A stretch of DNA of 64,000 nt from CALKHT01 sp964511575. GTDB taxonomy: Bacteria > Planctomycetota > Phycisphaerae > Phycisphaerales > Phycisphaeraceae. Within the stretch, counting starts at the first letter, position 1. Each line of letters starts with the position of its first letter. Both the position numbers and the translations under genes were made by a program. Shown here in pieces: positions 1 to 8,148 of the stretch. Under the pieces are notes generated by a model. The model had not been told where the DNA came from. It searched no databases and saw nothing but the letters and a program-made list of their open reading frames with translations. The DNA is taken from the NCBI GenBank assembly GCA_964511575.1, contig CAZEFM010000002.1, positions 1 to 64,000 on the forward strand, given 5' to 3'.

Positions 1-322
1 GGGCGTGGGGCGTGGGGTGAGGAGCGTGCGTGGGAGCTTTGGGTGGTTGTCACCCGTGTGACTTGGAAGGCTTTGTGGGTGGATTGTCATGGCTGGAGAG
101 CGGTTGTGTCGCCGTGGGACGTTCGGCACACAGCACCGCAGAGCCGGATGCTGCGTGGCACCGCCGTGGGGCATGGCGTGTGGCGTGAGGGGTGCTGCGT
201 GCGTGAACGTTGTGTTGCGTGGTCGGGAATTCAACGCGGTTTGGGGTTGCTCTTTCGGTTGCGACGGGGGACAATTTGCTTGTCGCGACCTTTCGTTTCT
301 CCTTTCCGCGCGAGGTGTTGGC
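1..322. other. Non-coding stretch upstream of the first gene
   Basis: No convincing gene. The first ~60 bases are G/T-rich with short GGGCGTGGGG-type repeats. The reading frames open here lack a ribosome binding site, and the frame joined to the next gene has no ATG placed to give a signal-like N-terminus before position 323. It may hold the promoter of the prepilin-like gene or the tail of a gene outside the window. No clear -35/-10 pair was seen. Confidence 0.5.
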
Positions 323-1042
323 ATGCGGTCTTCGGGGTTTTCGTTGTATGAATTGGCGGTTGTGGTCGTGATGCTCGTGGTTGTCGGGGCGCTGGTGTCA
401 ACCATTCTTCCGAAGCGGGCGAACACCACCGTCCGCATTGCTCAGGATTCCTGGCAACTGCGCTACATCGCGCAAGCGCTGGTGGTCTTCGCGGAAACCA
501 ACAACGGGCGATTGCCCGGCATCAGCAATAAGGCAGACGATGTGCGCGATGCGTACGACTTCAAGCAGATCGACATGAACCCGACGCGCTTCGGCGGGAC
601 GGGGCAGGTGTTGCAGTGGGGGGCTTATGTGGAGCCGAGGCTATGGGAGGTGTTGAGTCGCAACCAGATCACGGGGGAAGTTGTGGTTTCACCGTTTGAA
701 GTGAAGGACATCTGGACGACGGGGCCGTTGACGAAGGATCAGTATTCGTACGCGCTGCTACAGTTGCCGAGCGAGGGCAGGCGGCGGGTGGGGTGGACCA
801 ACCGGGTGAATTCGGATGCGCCGATCGCCTCGGAGCGAAACACGGGCGATGCCGTCACGCCGCAGAGCGTGCGACCGGGACTGCCGGGCTGGCAGGGGAA
901 TGTTGCTTTTGGGGATGTGCATGTGGAGATGCTCACCACACATCGGCGCGACACGAAGTACGGCAGCGTATCGACGAAGAACGACCACCTGTTCGATGCG
1001 GCGACAAATGATGATGCGCTGATGATTCACAGTGGTAGATGA
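323..1042 (+). CDS. Prepilin-like secreted protein (type II secretion/type IV pilin N-terminus)
   Basis: Predicted 239 aa. The N-terminus MRSSGFSLYELAVVVV is a class III prepilin leader: cleavage is expected after Gly5, Phe follows, and the conserved Glu sits at mature position 5, followed by one hydrophobic helix. The C-terminus carries GNVAFGDVHVE, like the 'GDGHV' end of planctomycete DUF1559-type pseudopilins. The ATG at 323 was chosen over an upstream in-frame extension because it puts the leader at the protein start. The protein should be processed by a prepilin peptidase and sit in the inner membrane or periplasm. Its cargo or partners cannot be told. It stands alone, away from the pil genes at 10.3-15.7 kb. 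The family call is fairly safe; the function is not. Confidence 0.75.
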   Translation: MRSSGFSLYELAVVVVMLVVVGALVSTILPKRANTTVRIAQDSWQLRYIAQALVVFAETNNGRLPGISNKADDVRDAYDFKQIDMNPTRFGGTGQVLQWGAYVEPRLWEVLSRNQITGEVVVSPFEVKDIWTTGPLTKDQYSYALLQLPSEGRRRVGWTNRVNSDAPIASERNTGDAVTPQSVRPGLPGWQGNVAFGDVHVEMLTTHRRDTKYGSVSTKNDHLFDAATNDDALMIHSGR

Positions 1043-1140
1043 GTTGCGGGTGAGAAAGAACAGCCCCGGGGATGCTATCCCCCGGCTTCGGGAGGGAGCG
1101 GCGCCCATCTGGTATGTGGCAGTGGGGGCGGCGGCGACGC

Positions 1141-1146
1141 TACACT
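1141..1146 (+). promoter_or_regulatory. Putative -10 element of a leaderless promoter
   Basis: TACACT ends exactly 6 nt before the ATG at 1153, so transcription would begin at the start codon. No good -35 box lies 16-18 nt upstream. It is one of several such placements in the window. Confidence 0.4.
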
Positions 1147-1152
1147 GACGCC

Positions 1153-1944
1153 ATGGCGATACTGACGCATGGTTCGGATTTGACGTTGGCGGCGACGGCG
1201 ACGCCGGTGGTGGCGCAGACGGATGGCACGTTGCGCACGGCTTTGGATCGACTGGCGGGGGCGGGGTTCACGGCGGTGCAGTTGGATGCGACGCTGGCCG
1301 GGTTGAGGCCACGCGAACTGACCGGCCGGGCAAGGAAGGATCTCGTGGCGCTGGTGGCGCGGCGGGGGATGCGCCTGGCGGGGCTGGATCTGTTTCTGCC
1401 ACGCAAGCACTATGTCGATCCGGCCCATGTGGACCGGGCGATGGCGGCGACACTGGCGGCGGTGGAACTGGCGGCGGATTTGGGACGTGTGCCGGTGTCG
1501 CTGATGCTGCCGGTGGCGGAGATGGGCGAGGATGCGAAAGGTGCGTTGGTCGAGGCGGCTGATGGCCGGGGGGTGACGCTGGCGGTGCAGGGCGAGGGGC
1601 AGTGGGAAGCGCTTGCGCAGTGGGTGGAGGCGGTCGACATGCCGGTGCTGGGGATGGCGATCGACCCGGCGATGCTGTTGACGCAGCAGGTGGACCCGGT
1701 GGCGACGGTGCAGCGGTACAGCAGCCGACTGCGTGTGGCGCGGCTGAGCGATCAGATGACGGGCAGCGTGGGGCGCTGCGGCGTGGGCGAGGGTGACCTC
1801 GACGTGACGGCCTATCGCATCGCGGTGGACCTGGCGACGGCACGGGTGGGGCCGGTGGTGCTGGACCTTCGCGGGTTGAACGAAGCGCTCGCCGATGCGG
1901 CCACGGGTCGCAGCGCGTGGGAAGACGCGGCGTTCAGCGTGTGA
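1153..1944 (+). CDS. TIM-barrel protein, sugar phosphate isomerase/epimerase-like
   Basis: Predicted 263 aa. The sequence alternates short hydrophobic strands and Ala-rich helices. A GFTAVQLDATLAGLRP segment near the start, 'RRGMRLAGLDLFLPRKHYVDPAHV' in shortened form and a late 'RVARLSDQM' segment match the xylose-isomerase-like TIM-barrel superfamily (AP endonuclease 2 fold). The usual Glu/His metal ligands are not obvious, so catalysis is uncertain. The ATG at 1153 was taken because a -10-like hexamer ends 6 nt before it and the upstream in-frame extension has no pedigree. It lies tail-to-tail with the coiled-coil gene (11-bp gap). No pathway can be inferred from context. Confidence 0.6.
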   Translation: MAILTHGSDLTLAATATPVVAQTDGTLRTALDRLAGAGFTAVQLDATLAGLRPRELTGRARKDLVALVARRGMRLAGLDLFLPRKHYVDPAHVDRAMAATLAAVELAADLGRVPVSLMLPVAEMGEDAKGALVEAADGRGVTLAVQGEGQWEALAQWVEAVDMPVLGMAIDPAMLLTQQVDPVATVQRYSSRLRVARLSDQMTGSVGRCGVGEGDLDVTAYRIAVDLATARVGPVVLDLRGLNEALADAATGRSAWEDAAFSV

Positions 1945-1955
1945 GGCGATGTGCG

Positions 1956-4577
1956 TCAGGCGTCGGAGGTCGGTTGCTGATCTTCCTCAGCCCACTGGAC
2001 GCCATCGGAAAGCCCGGCCAGCGCGACGGATGATTCGCCATCGAAGACGCGTGTGGCGTGCAGCAACCACCACCGCATGAGCAGGGTGATGAAGAGCGCG
2101 ACCACGAGCGCCCCGCCGAACCCGGCACCGGCGTAGATGAGGCGTTCATCCTTGACGGGCACGGCGTCGACGGCAGGTTCCGCGGTGACGCGGGTTTTGA
2201 ACGCCCCTTCGTCGCCGCGCTGCGTGCGGAAGGTCTGGTAGTTAACGTAGGCTTTGCTCAGCGCATCGAGTGCGGCTGAGGCGCGGTCGGTTTCGGTGTC
2301 CTGCAGCGACAGTTGCAGCTGGTCTTCGCCCGGCGAGGTGATGCTGAGCGACTGGGTGAGGTACTGCTTGAGCGCCTCGGGCGAGGCGAACGGCCGCGTG
2401 CTGCGCTGCGACAACTGATTCATCGCTTCGCGGAGCACTTCATCGCTGAACAACGCCGCGTGATGGGTGGCGATGAACTCGCTGGCAGCGGGGCGTTGCT
2501 CGAGCGAGGATTGATCCACGGTGATGATGGTGTTGATGTTCCAGACAGGTTTGACGAACGTTTCGGCGGCGAAGTAGCTCATGCCTGCCAGAAGCAGGAT
2601 GCAAAGCAGCGCGCCGACGACAACGCCCGCGCTCTTGTGCGTTGCCCAGCGACGCACCATCTCCGCTTCGCTCGATTCGAGGAACTTCTTCACCTCCAGC
2701 AGCATCTGCCGCTGCTGTTCCAGTGCGGTGACCTGCTGCTGGCTGTTCTGGGCCTTGCGCTCCGCCTTGCGCAATGCGCTGGAGCGTTCGCGCAACAGGC
2801 TCTTGTATCGATGCAGCTTGGCGCGGCGTTCGGCATAACGCGTTTCCGCGAGCTTCACCTTCTCCAGCTTCTCGCGCAGCTCGGCGGTTTTGGCGTCGAT
2901 GGACGCTTCCTTCTGCCGCAGATGTTCGCGCTCCGCCAGCAGTTGCTGCTTGCTCTTTTCGAGTGTCTGTCGGTATTCGTTGAGCTTGCGCTCGAGCTCC
3001 GCTTCGCGCTTGGCGAGGTCGCCGGTTGCATTGGCAGGCTGGTTGCGCTGGCTGTCGAGCTTGGCGGCGAGCTGACGCAGTTCGTTGCCGCGGTTGTCCA
3101 GTTCGCTGCTGCGCTTGGCGAGTTCCTGAGCCTTGGCTTCCAGCGCCTTTTGCCGCTGCTCCAACTCGGCGGTTTGAGCTTTGAGCTGTTCCTCGCGCTG
3201 AGTCAGTTCAGCCACGCGCTGTTGAAGCTGCGTCTGCTGCGCCTGAGCCTGCTCGCCCTGTGCGGATTCGCGGCGGGCGCGCTCCTCCAGTTCGGCAAAC
3301 TTCTTCTCAAGCTCCGCTTCACGGGCATGCAGTTGCTTCTTGCGTTCCTCCAGCTCCTCCTTGAGCCGGGCGACCTCCGCATCGTCCAGCGGCGGCGTCA
3401 TGCCCACCGCTGAGTCGCCCGGCGCCATCTGCTGCGCAAGCTGCAGACGCGTCTCCTCAAGCTGCTTCTGCTGCGCGGCGATCGCATCCGCTTCAAGCTT
3501 CTGCGCAATGCGCCGCTGCTCCAGCGCCTTGCGATCCTGCTTCAGTTGTGCCGCCTCTTGGGCGAACTGCTCACGCTGCTGATCAAGGTCAGCACGCTCC
3601 TGCGCGAGCGTCTGCTGAGCCTCCGCCAACGCCTCACGCTCCCGGACAAGCTCCTGCTGTTGCGCGGCAAGCTGCTCCTGCTGCTTCGCCAGTTCTTCCT
3701 TGGCACGCCCAGCTTCATCCTGTTGAGCCTGCAACGCATCGCGCTGCTCGTTCAACTGCGCCTGCCACTGCTCGCATTCGCTGCGCAGGGCCTGCACCTG
3801 CTGCTTTTCCGCTTCCAGCGCATCGCGCTGCTGCTGATAGGCTGCCTGTGAGGCATCGAGAGCCGACTGCTGCTCCTGCAGTTGGTGACGCCATCCTTCG
3901 AGGCGCTGCTGTTCCTGCGTGAGCTGATTCTGTTGTTCCGCGAGCGTGCTTTCACGCTGGGCAAGCTCATCGCCACGGCTGCGAAGCTGCTCTTCTCGCG
4001 CGGCAACATCATGGCGATCGGCATCAATGGTGCTGCGCAGCTCGTCGAGTTGCTGCTTCTGCTGATGATATTCCTGCCAGTGCGCATCGAGTTGCGACTT
4101 CTGCTCGTGCAGCGACGCCAGCGCCTGCTGCAGTTCCTGCTCGCGCGCATCGAAGGCGGCACGCGCCTCGTCGAGCTGACGGCCACGGTTCTCGATATCG
4201 CGGGCACGCTCATCGAGTTCGGATTGACGGTTGCTGATCGCCTGTTCGCGCGTTTCGAGCTGCTGCTGCAGTTCACCCAGCGCGCCGCGATCACGATCGA
4301 GCGCCTCACGGGCGGCATCGAGTGCCTGCGCCTGTTCGCTGAGCTGCTTGCCGTAGTCCTGCAGTTGACGGCGTTCCTCATCGAGCTGCTGCGCCTGCTG
4401 CTGGAGCGATTCGTATTGCTCCTCGCTCTCCCTCTGCCAGTTCTTCAGTTGGGCAAGGCGTTCCTCCAGCTCGCCCAGCAGGTTCACCGCCTGCTGACTG
4501 TCCGGCTTGCGGAACCGATTCTGTTCGACCGCTTGGGCCCCATCGTTCCCACTCATGACTGTGTTCCCGCTTTCCAT
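1956..4577 (-). CDS. Giant coiled-coil protein with C-terminal Wzz-like (polysaccharide co-polymerase) membrane module
   Basis: Predicted 873 aa. Residues ~30-640 are almost continuous heptad-rich Gln/Glu/Ala/Arg coiled coil. A transmembrane helix follows at ~648-672 (GVVVGALLCILLLAG). Next is a ~140-residue extracytoplasmic segment with the layout of a chain-length determinant: strand after TM1, 'ALFSDEVLREAMNQL', and 'DTETDRASAALDALSKAYVNY'. A second TM helix sits at ~812-838 (GGALVVALFITLLM) and a short tail ends the protein. The ATG at 4577 was chosen; an ATG at 4556 with a closer GGGA is equally possible. An upstream TTG is unlikely. Wzz/PCP proteins set polysaccharide length in the inner membrane. 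Here the coiled coil would be cytoplasmic and very long. Family assignment of the C-terminus is by pattern only. Confidence 0.7.
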   Translation of the reverse strand: MESGNTVMSGNDGAQAVEQNRFRKPDSQQAVNLLGELEERLAQLKNWQRESEEQYESLQQQAQQLDEERRQLQDYGKQLSEQAQALDAAREALDRDRGALGELQQQLETREQAISNRQSELDERARDIENRGRQLDEARAAFDAREQELQQALASLHEQKSQLDAHWQEYHQQKQQLDELRSTIDADRHDVAAREEQLRSRGDELAQRESTLAEQQNQLTQEQQRLEGWRHQLQEQQSALDASQAAYQQQRDALEAEKQQVQALRSECEQWQAQLNEQRDALQAQQDEAGRAKEELAKQQEQLAAQQQELVREREALAEAQQTLAQERADLDQQREQFAQEAAQLKQDRKALEQRRIAQKLEADAIAAQQKQLEETRLQLAQQMAPGDSAVGMTPPLDDAEVARLKEELEERKKQLHAREAELEKKFAELEERARRESAQGEQAQAQQTQLQQRVAELTQREEQLKAQTAELEQRQKALEAKAQELAKRSSELDNRGNELRQLAAKLDSQRNQPANATGDLAKREAELERKLNEYRQTLEKSKQQLLAEREHLRQKEASIDAKTAELREKLEKVKLAETRYAERRAKLHRYKSLLRERSSALRKAERKAQNSQQQVTALEQQRQMLLEVKKFLESSEAEMVRRWATHKSAGVVVGALLCILLLAGMSYFAAETFVKPVWNINTIITVDQSSLEQRPAASEFIATHHAALFSDEVLREAMNQLSQRSTRPFASPEALKQYLTQSLSITSPGEDQLQLSLQDTETDRASAALDALSKAYVNYQTFRTQRGDEGAFKTRVTAEPAVDAVPVKDERLIYAGAGFGGALVVALFITLLMRWWLLHATRVFDGESSVALAGLSDGVQWAEEDQQPTSDA

Positions 4578-4906
4578 AGCAAAAGATCGGCGCTCCAAAG
4601 CTCTATCGGACGGCGGCGCGACTGGCTAAATTGCCCAACCGGAAAATCGCAAACAATCCAACCAGACTTCGCCTTCACCGGTCCGGATAACGCTGCACCG
4701 ATCAACGAACGGGGCCCAGATCCATGCGAACGATGCGGACGCTGCGCCGGAAAATCGCAGGAAGCAGGGCGGCTTCCCTCGCGGGGGGGCGGGTCGATCA
4801 TGGGGCGATAAAAAATGTGATAGGCCACCAAAACACGCATTTTACCTAGCTTTACATCCGTCACCGCCCATGGCCGAACCGGTCGCAAGGCGATAGAATT
4901 GCAAAC
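4578..4906. other. Divergent intergenic region between the coiled-coil gene and a small unknown gene
   Basis: 329 bp between divergent starts, with no supported gene. The right half is AT-richer (about 4808-4860) and may hold the promoter of the minus-strand gene. TAGAAT at 4894-4899 probably serves the plus-strand gene. No clear operator or riboswitch was seen. Confidence 0.5.
4894..4899 (+). promoter_or_regulatory. Putative -10 element of a leaderless promoter
   Basis: TAGAAT lies 7 nt before the ATG at 4907, so the transcript would begin at or next to the start codon. There is no purine-rich ribosome binding site before that ATG, which fits. The -35 region is poor. Confidence 0.4.
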
Positions 4907-5437
4907 ATGCCAGTTGCAGTGAATGGCAAAACGTCGAAGCCGGAACGGTCTGATGCCGTGGAGGTCATCGTCCTCACGCACAGCTCCGCGCCGGTGCCGA
5001 CACGCCTCATGCAGGCGCTGCAGCGCCGCGCCAGTGCGGTCCGGCTCGTCACCGATGCCCCCGCCGTCATGGTCGAACTCGCCCTGACCGGCAGGAGCGT
5101 GCTCATCGTCAACCAGGCGCACCGCTTCGCCAGCCTCGATCGGCTGCTCGCTGCCGTGGCGCATTACTTTCCCGATACCGATTGCTGGCAGTTCCAGGAA
5201 CAGGTGGGTGAAAGCCGCGGACGGCCGCAGCTGACCCGCCTCACCCGCGATGCCGAGGGTGCGTCCCTCGACGCGGAGGATGAGGCTGCCGATGCGTCGG
5301 GCGTGAAGCGCGATGGTGGTTCGCCGGACCAGGCGGACGCCGACGAGCATGACACCGAGCCGCTGCTCACCGCGGAGGAACTGGCGATGCTGCTGGGCGA
5401 CCCCGACACGCCGCCACGCGATGTCGCTTCGCGCTGA
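4907..5437 (+). CDS. Protein of unknown function
   Basis: Predicted 176 aa; I do not recognise the family. Residues ~18-100 look like one compact alpha/beta domain (VEVIVLTHSS, AVRLVTDAP, RSVLIVNQ), with strand-helix alternation reminiscent of a receiver or P-loop-less Rossmann fold. Residues ~105-160 are acidic and low in order. The C-terminus has LLTAEELAMLLGD, a short amphipathic motif resembling the FliN-docking peptide at the FliM N-terminus; this is a resemblance only. The gene sits 65 bp upstream of a diguanylate cyclase in the same direction, so a shared signalling role is plausible. There is no signal peptide or membrane segment. Confidence 0.6.
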   Translation: MPVAVNGKTSKPERSDAVEVIVLTHSSAPVPTRLMQALQRRASAVRLVTDAPAVMVELALTGRSVLIVNQAHRFASLDRLLAAVAHYFPDTDCWQFQEQVGESRGRPQLTRLTRDAEGASLDAEDEAADASGVKRDGGSPDQADADEHDTEPLLTAEELAMLLGDPDTPPRDVASR

Positions 5438-5502
5438 CCCCGCCGCTTGTTTGATTTGTGCCCCGGAGTTGGAAGAAAGAGTCCTTCGTTAGAGCAGTTC
5501 CC

Positions 5503-6846
5503 ATGAATCAGAGCACCACGGTACCCGTTGCGCCGCCTGCGGTGCCGCCTCTCGATGAACGGCACGATGTGTTGATCATCGCACCCGCCGAGCGGGCCGA
5601 ACGCATCACCCACGCCCTGCGCGAGGCCAAGCTCAACACCTCCTGCCGCATTATTTCCGACTACCTCATGGCGCTGGGCGAAGCGGCACAGACCCGGCCT
5701 GGCATCGTCATCGCCACCGTCGGTTCGCTCAACGGCGACGCGACGAACACCGCCGCAGCGCTCCGCCGCCTGCTACCCACCGCCACGCTGCTGCTGCTCG
5801 GTCCGCCTCAGCAGCGCAACGACTTCGCCCCCGCGCTGTCAGCCGGGTTCGACCACTACCTGCACGAACCGATCGACGGCGGGGCGTTGCGTCAGGCGGT
5901 GCGCGCCGCAGCCGAGCGTCGCAACGGCGCCGCCAACTACGCTGCCGAACTCGCCGCCGCCGCGCGAAACAGCACCACGCCGTTGCCCGCGCCGTCCAAC
6001 GGCCCGCTGGGTGACGTCGACCTGGTCGACCAGCTCATCCGCGATCCCGCTCACCTGCCCGAGGTGGCTGTCCGGCTCATCGCCCAGCAGTCGCGGATCG
6101 CCGACATCGCCTGGTCGCGAACGCTCGAACCCGTGCCCGCCGGCCATGCCCGTGCCGCCGTCACCATGGCCGGGCGAACCTTCGGCTATCTCCACGCCCC
6201 CGAAGCCGACCCCGCCGAACTCGTCCGATGGGCGAACTGGCTGGCACACTGGCTGGCGCTGCAGAACCACATCGTCGACCTGTGGCAGATGGCACTCAAG
6301 GATGAACTCACCGGCGTGTGGAACCGGCGGTACTTCAACCGATTCCTCACCAACATCCTCCAGCGGGCCGCCCAGGAACGCTTCCGCGTCACCGTGCTCG
6401 TCTTCGACATCGACGATTTCAAGATCTACAACGACCGCTACGGCCACGGCGCGGGCGATGAAATCCTTCGCGAAACCGCGCGGCTCATGCAGTCCGTTGT
6501 TCGCGATCACGATGTCGTCGCACGCATCGGCGGCGATGAGTTCGCCGTCATCTTCTGGGACGCCGAAGCGCCGCGCCAGCCCAACAGCGAACACCCCGCC
6601 AACGTCCGCATGATGACCGAGCGTTTCCAGCACGCCATCTGTCAGCACCGCTTCCCCAAGCTGCTGGAGGAAGCACGCGACACGCTCACCATCTCCGCCG
6701 GCCTCGCCGGCTTCCCTTGGGACGGCCGCACCCCCGAGGAACTCATCGCCAAGGCCGACGAAATGGCGATGCAGTCCAAGCGCCAGGGCAAAGACGCCGT
6801 CACCTTCGGCCCAGGCGCCCTGCAAACCTGCGGCCTGGATGAGTAA
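5503..6846 (+). CDS. Diguanylate cyclase with N-terminal receiver-like domain
   Basis: Predicted 447 aa. Residues ~20-140 form a CheY-like fold (HDVLIIAPAERAERI, GIVIATVGSL, TATLLLLGP, FDHYLHEPI) lacking a convincing phospho-acceptor Asp, so it is probably a pseudo-receiver. A middle GAF-like stretch follows. The C-terminal GGDEF domain has an intact GGDEF signature at 343-347. RDHD lies five residues before it and matches the RxxD inhibitory site, so product feedback is expected. The enzyme should make cyclic di-GMP from two GTP in the cytoplasm. The ATG at 5503 was preferred to a GTG at 5458 because the residues between look non-coding. The upstream unknown gene may be its partner. Confidence 0.9.
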   Translation: MNQSTTVPVAPPAVPPLDERHDVLIIAPAERAERITHALREAKLNTSCRIISDYLMALGEAAQTRPGIVIATVGSLNGDATNTAAALRRLLPTATLLLLGPPQQRNDFAPALSAGFDHYLHEPIDGGALRQAVRAAAERRNGAANYAAELAAAARNSTTPLPAPSNGPLGDVDLVDQLIRDPAHLPEVAVRLIAQQSRIADIAWSRTLEPVPAGHARAAVTMAGRTFGYLHAPEADPAELVRWANWLAHWLALQNHIVDLWQMALKDELTGVWNRRYFNRFLTNILQRAAQERFRVTVLVFDIDDFKIYNDRYGHGAGDEILRETARLMQSVVRDHDVVARIGGDEFAVIFWDAEAPRQPNSEHPANVRMMTERFQHAICQHRFPKLLEEARDTLTISAGLAGFPWDGRTPEELIAKADEMAMQSKRQGKDAVTFGPGALQTCGLDE

Positions 6847-7095
6847 GCTGCGTCGGCGGATGGCCTTGGCCCTGCAAGTGCCGTTCGTCAACCGACGGCT
6901 GCCCGATAGCCAAAAGTGACACTCTCACGGTCCCCAATCCCTCACATGAGCAGTGACGGCCCTTCCATTTCGCCGCCGTTGCTTTCGCCTCGCAATTTTT
7001 TGGTTTGACGTTAAAATAGTCGTGCGTTCGGCTGCGTGGGCAGCGTCACACACTTTCCGGGTGGGTCGGCAAACGATCGAATCAGAAAGTTCCAT

Positions 7096-7998
7096 ATGAA
7101 GCATCAACGAGCATGCCGTGCCTCGATCCTGTGCATCGTCTGGGTGATGGGGCTTGTTCTGGGGAGCGGCGAATCGCTCGGCCAGCTCACGCCGAACAAG
7201 CTGAATGAGATCGTCGCCCATAGCGAGGGTTGGAATGTGCCGCCCTCGAACATCGAGGCGGTGGCACGCTCCGCCGCCGCGGCGATCTGGAACCACATGC
7301 CTGACCGGCACCTCGACCCCATCTTCATCACCAACACCACCGGCAGCCCGCAGGTGTTCTACGCCAAGACCGCCAACGGCGAGCACCACGTGCTGCTCAA
7401 CATTCAGGGCACCTACTGGGCTCAATGTGCGTTTCAGTTCGGACACGAGTTCGGACACATCTGGATGAACACGCGGCCGGGCGCCAATCCACAGCACTGG
7501 CTCGAAGAGTCGTTGTGCGAGGTGGCGTCGCTCTTCGCGCTGCGCAGCATGGCGCAGACATGGTCGGTCTCCCCGCCTTACTGGAACTGGCAGAGCTACG
7601 CCCCGCATCTGCACGAATACGCCCAGGAACGGATCAATGCCGGCCAATTGCCGGGCGGTGTCTCCTTCGCCGAGTGGTTCGCGGCGAACAGGGCAACTCT
7701 GATCGCCAACCCGGTGGACCGCGACAAAAACCTGATCGTGGCCGTCCAACTCCTTTCCCTGTTCGAAGCCGATCCCGACAACGGCTGGACGGCGTTGAGT
7801 TACCTCAACCAGGGCCCGCTCGCGGATAACGCGACGCTGGAGAGCTTTTTCGAAGGCTGGTACGGCCGCGTGCCACTGGCGCAGAAGGCTTTCGTCCGCG
7901 ATTTCGCCGCCGAGTTTTCCGTATCGATTCCCGAGCCGACCAGCCTCGCACTACTCAGCCTCGGCGGGATTCTCATCCTGCGACGGAATCGAGGATAA
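7096..7998 (+). CDS. PEP-CTERM protein with zincin-type HEFGH motif
   Basis: Predicted 300 aa. It has a signal peptide at ~1-35 (SILCIVWVMGLVLGSGES). HEFGH at 117-121 is followed by the acidic helix LEESLCEVAS ~20 residues later, the spacing of a gluzincin-like metallopeptidase. The C-terminus SIPEPTSLALLSLGGILIL plus RRNR is a PEP-CTERM sorting tail. Export through Sec, then anchoring or processing by an exosortase, is expected. Zn-dependent proteolysis is inferred from the HExxH motif alone. The ATG at 7096 places the signal peptide at the N-terminus. The gene is monocistronic, with a strong hairpin just after the stop. Confidence 0.75.
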   Translation: MKHQRACRASILCIVWVMGLVLGSGESLGQLTPNKLNEIVAHSEGWNVPPSNIEAVARSAAAAIWNHMPDRHLDPIFITNTTGSPQVFYAKTANGEHHVLLNIQGTYWAQCAFQFGHEFGHIWMNTRPGANPQHWLEESLCEVASLFALRSMAQTWSVSPPYWNWQSYAPHLHEYAQERINAGQLPGGVSFAEWFAANRATLIANPVDRDKNLIVAVQLLSLFEADPDNGWTALSYLNQGPLADNATLESFFEGWYGRVPLAQKAFVRDFAAEFSVSIPEPTSLALLSLGGILILRRNRG

Positions 7999-8001
7999 AA
8001 A

Positions 8002-8029
8002 GGCCGTGGTTCGCTGAAGCGACCACGCC
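8002..8029. terminator. Stem-loop after the PEP-CTERM gene; intrinsic terminator in the minus direction
   Basis: CGTGGTTCGCT and AGCGACCACG pair around a GA loop with one bulged T. On the plus strand no T-tract follows at once. On the minus strand the stem is followed directly by TTTTTATCC, a classical intrinsic terminator. Transcripts entering from the right on the minus strand (hslU read-through, antisense to panD) would stop here. Confidence 0.6.
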
Positions 8030-8070
8030 GGGGGTGGGGCGTCATCGGATCGGGGTGGTGAGTCGGTTTT

Positions 8071-8099
8071 TTGTCGTGGTGGGGGGCGGGGCGTATAAT
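8071..8099 (+). promoter_or_regulatory. Sigma-70-type promoter of panD
   Basis: TTGTCG at 8071-8076, a 17-nt spacer and a perfect TATAAT at 8094-8099. Transcription should begin near 8106, giving a ~43-nt leader before the panD ATG. Confidence 0.7.
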
Positions 8100-8108
8100 T
8101 GCGGGTCC

Positions 8109-8128
8109 GTTCGGGGCTTGACCCGAAC
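8109..8128 (+). other. Hairpin in the panD 5' leader
   Basis: GTTCGGG and CCCGAAC form a perfect 7-bp stem with a 6-nt loop inside the short leader between the promoter and the panD start. It ends 20 nt before the ATG. It does not match a riboswitch class known to me. It may stabilise the mRNA or bind a regulator. Confidence 0.45.
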
Positions 8129-8148
8129 CTAACCCGAGATGACCAGAC

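Noticed and set aside
2313..3413. Long plus-strand frame (366 codons) opposite the coiled-coil gene
   Set aside because: Leu/Arg-rich complement of Gln/Glu coiled-coil codons; no start site, no domain. A mirror of the real gene.
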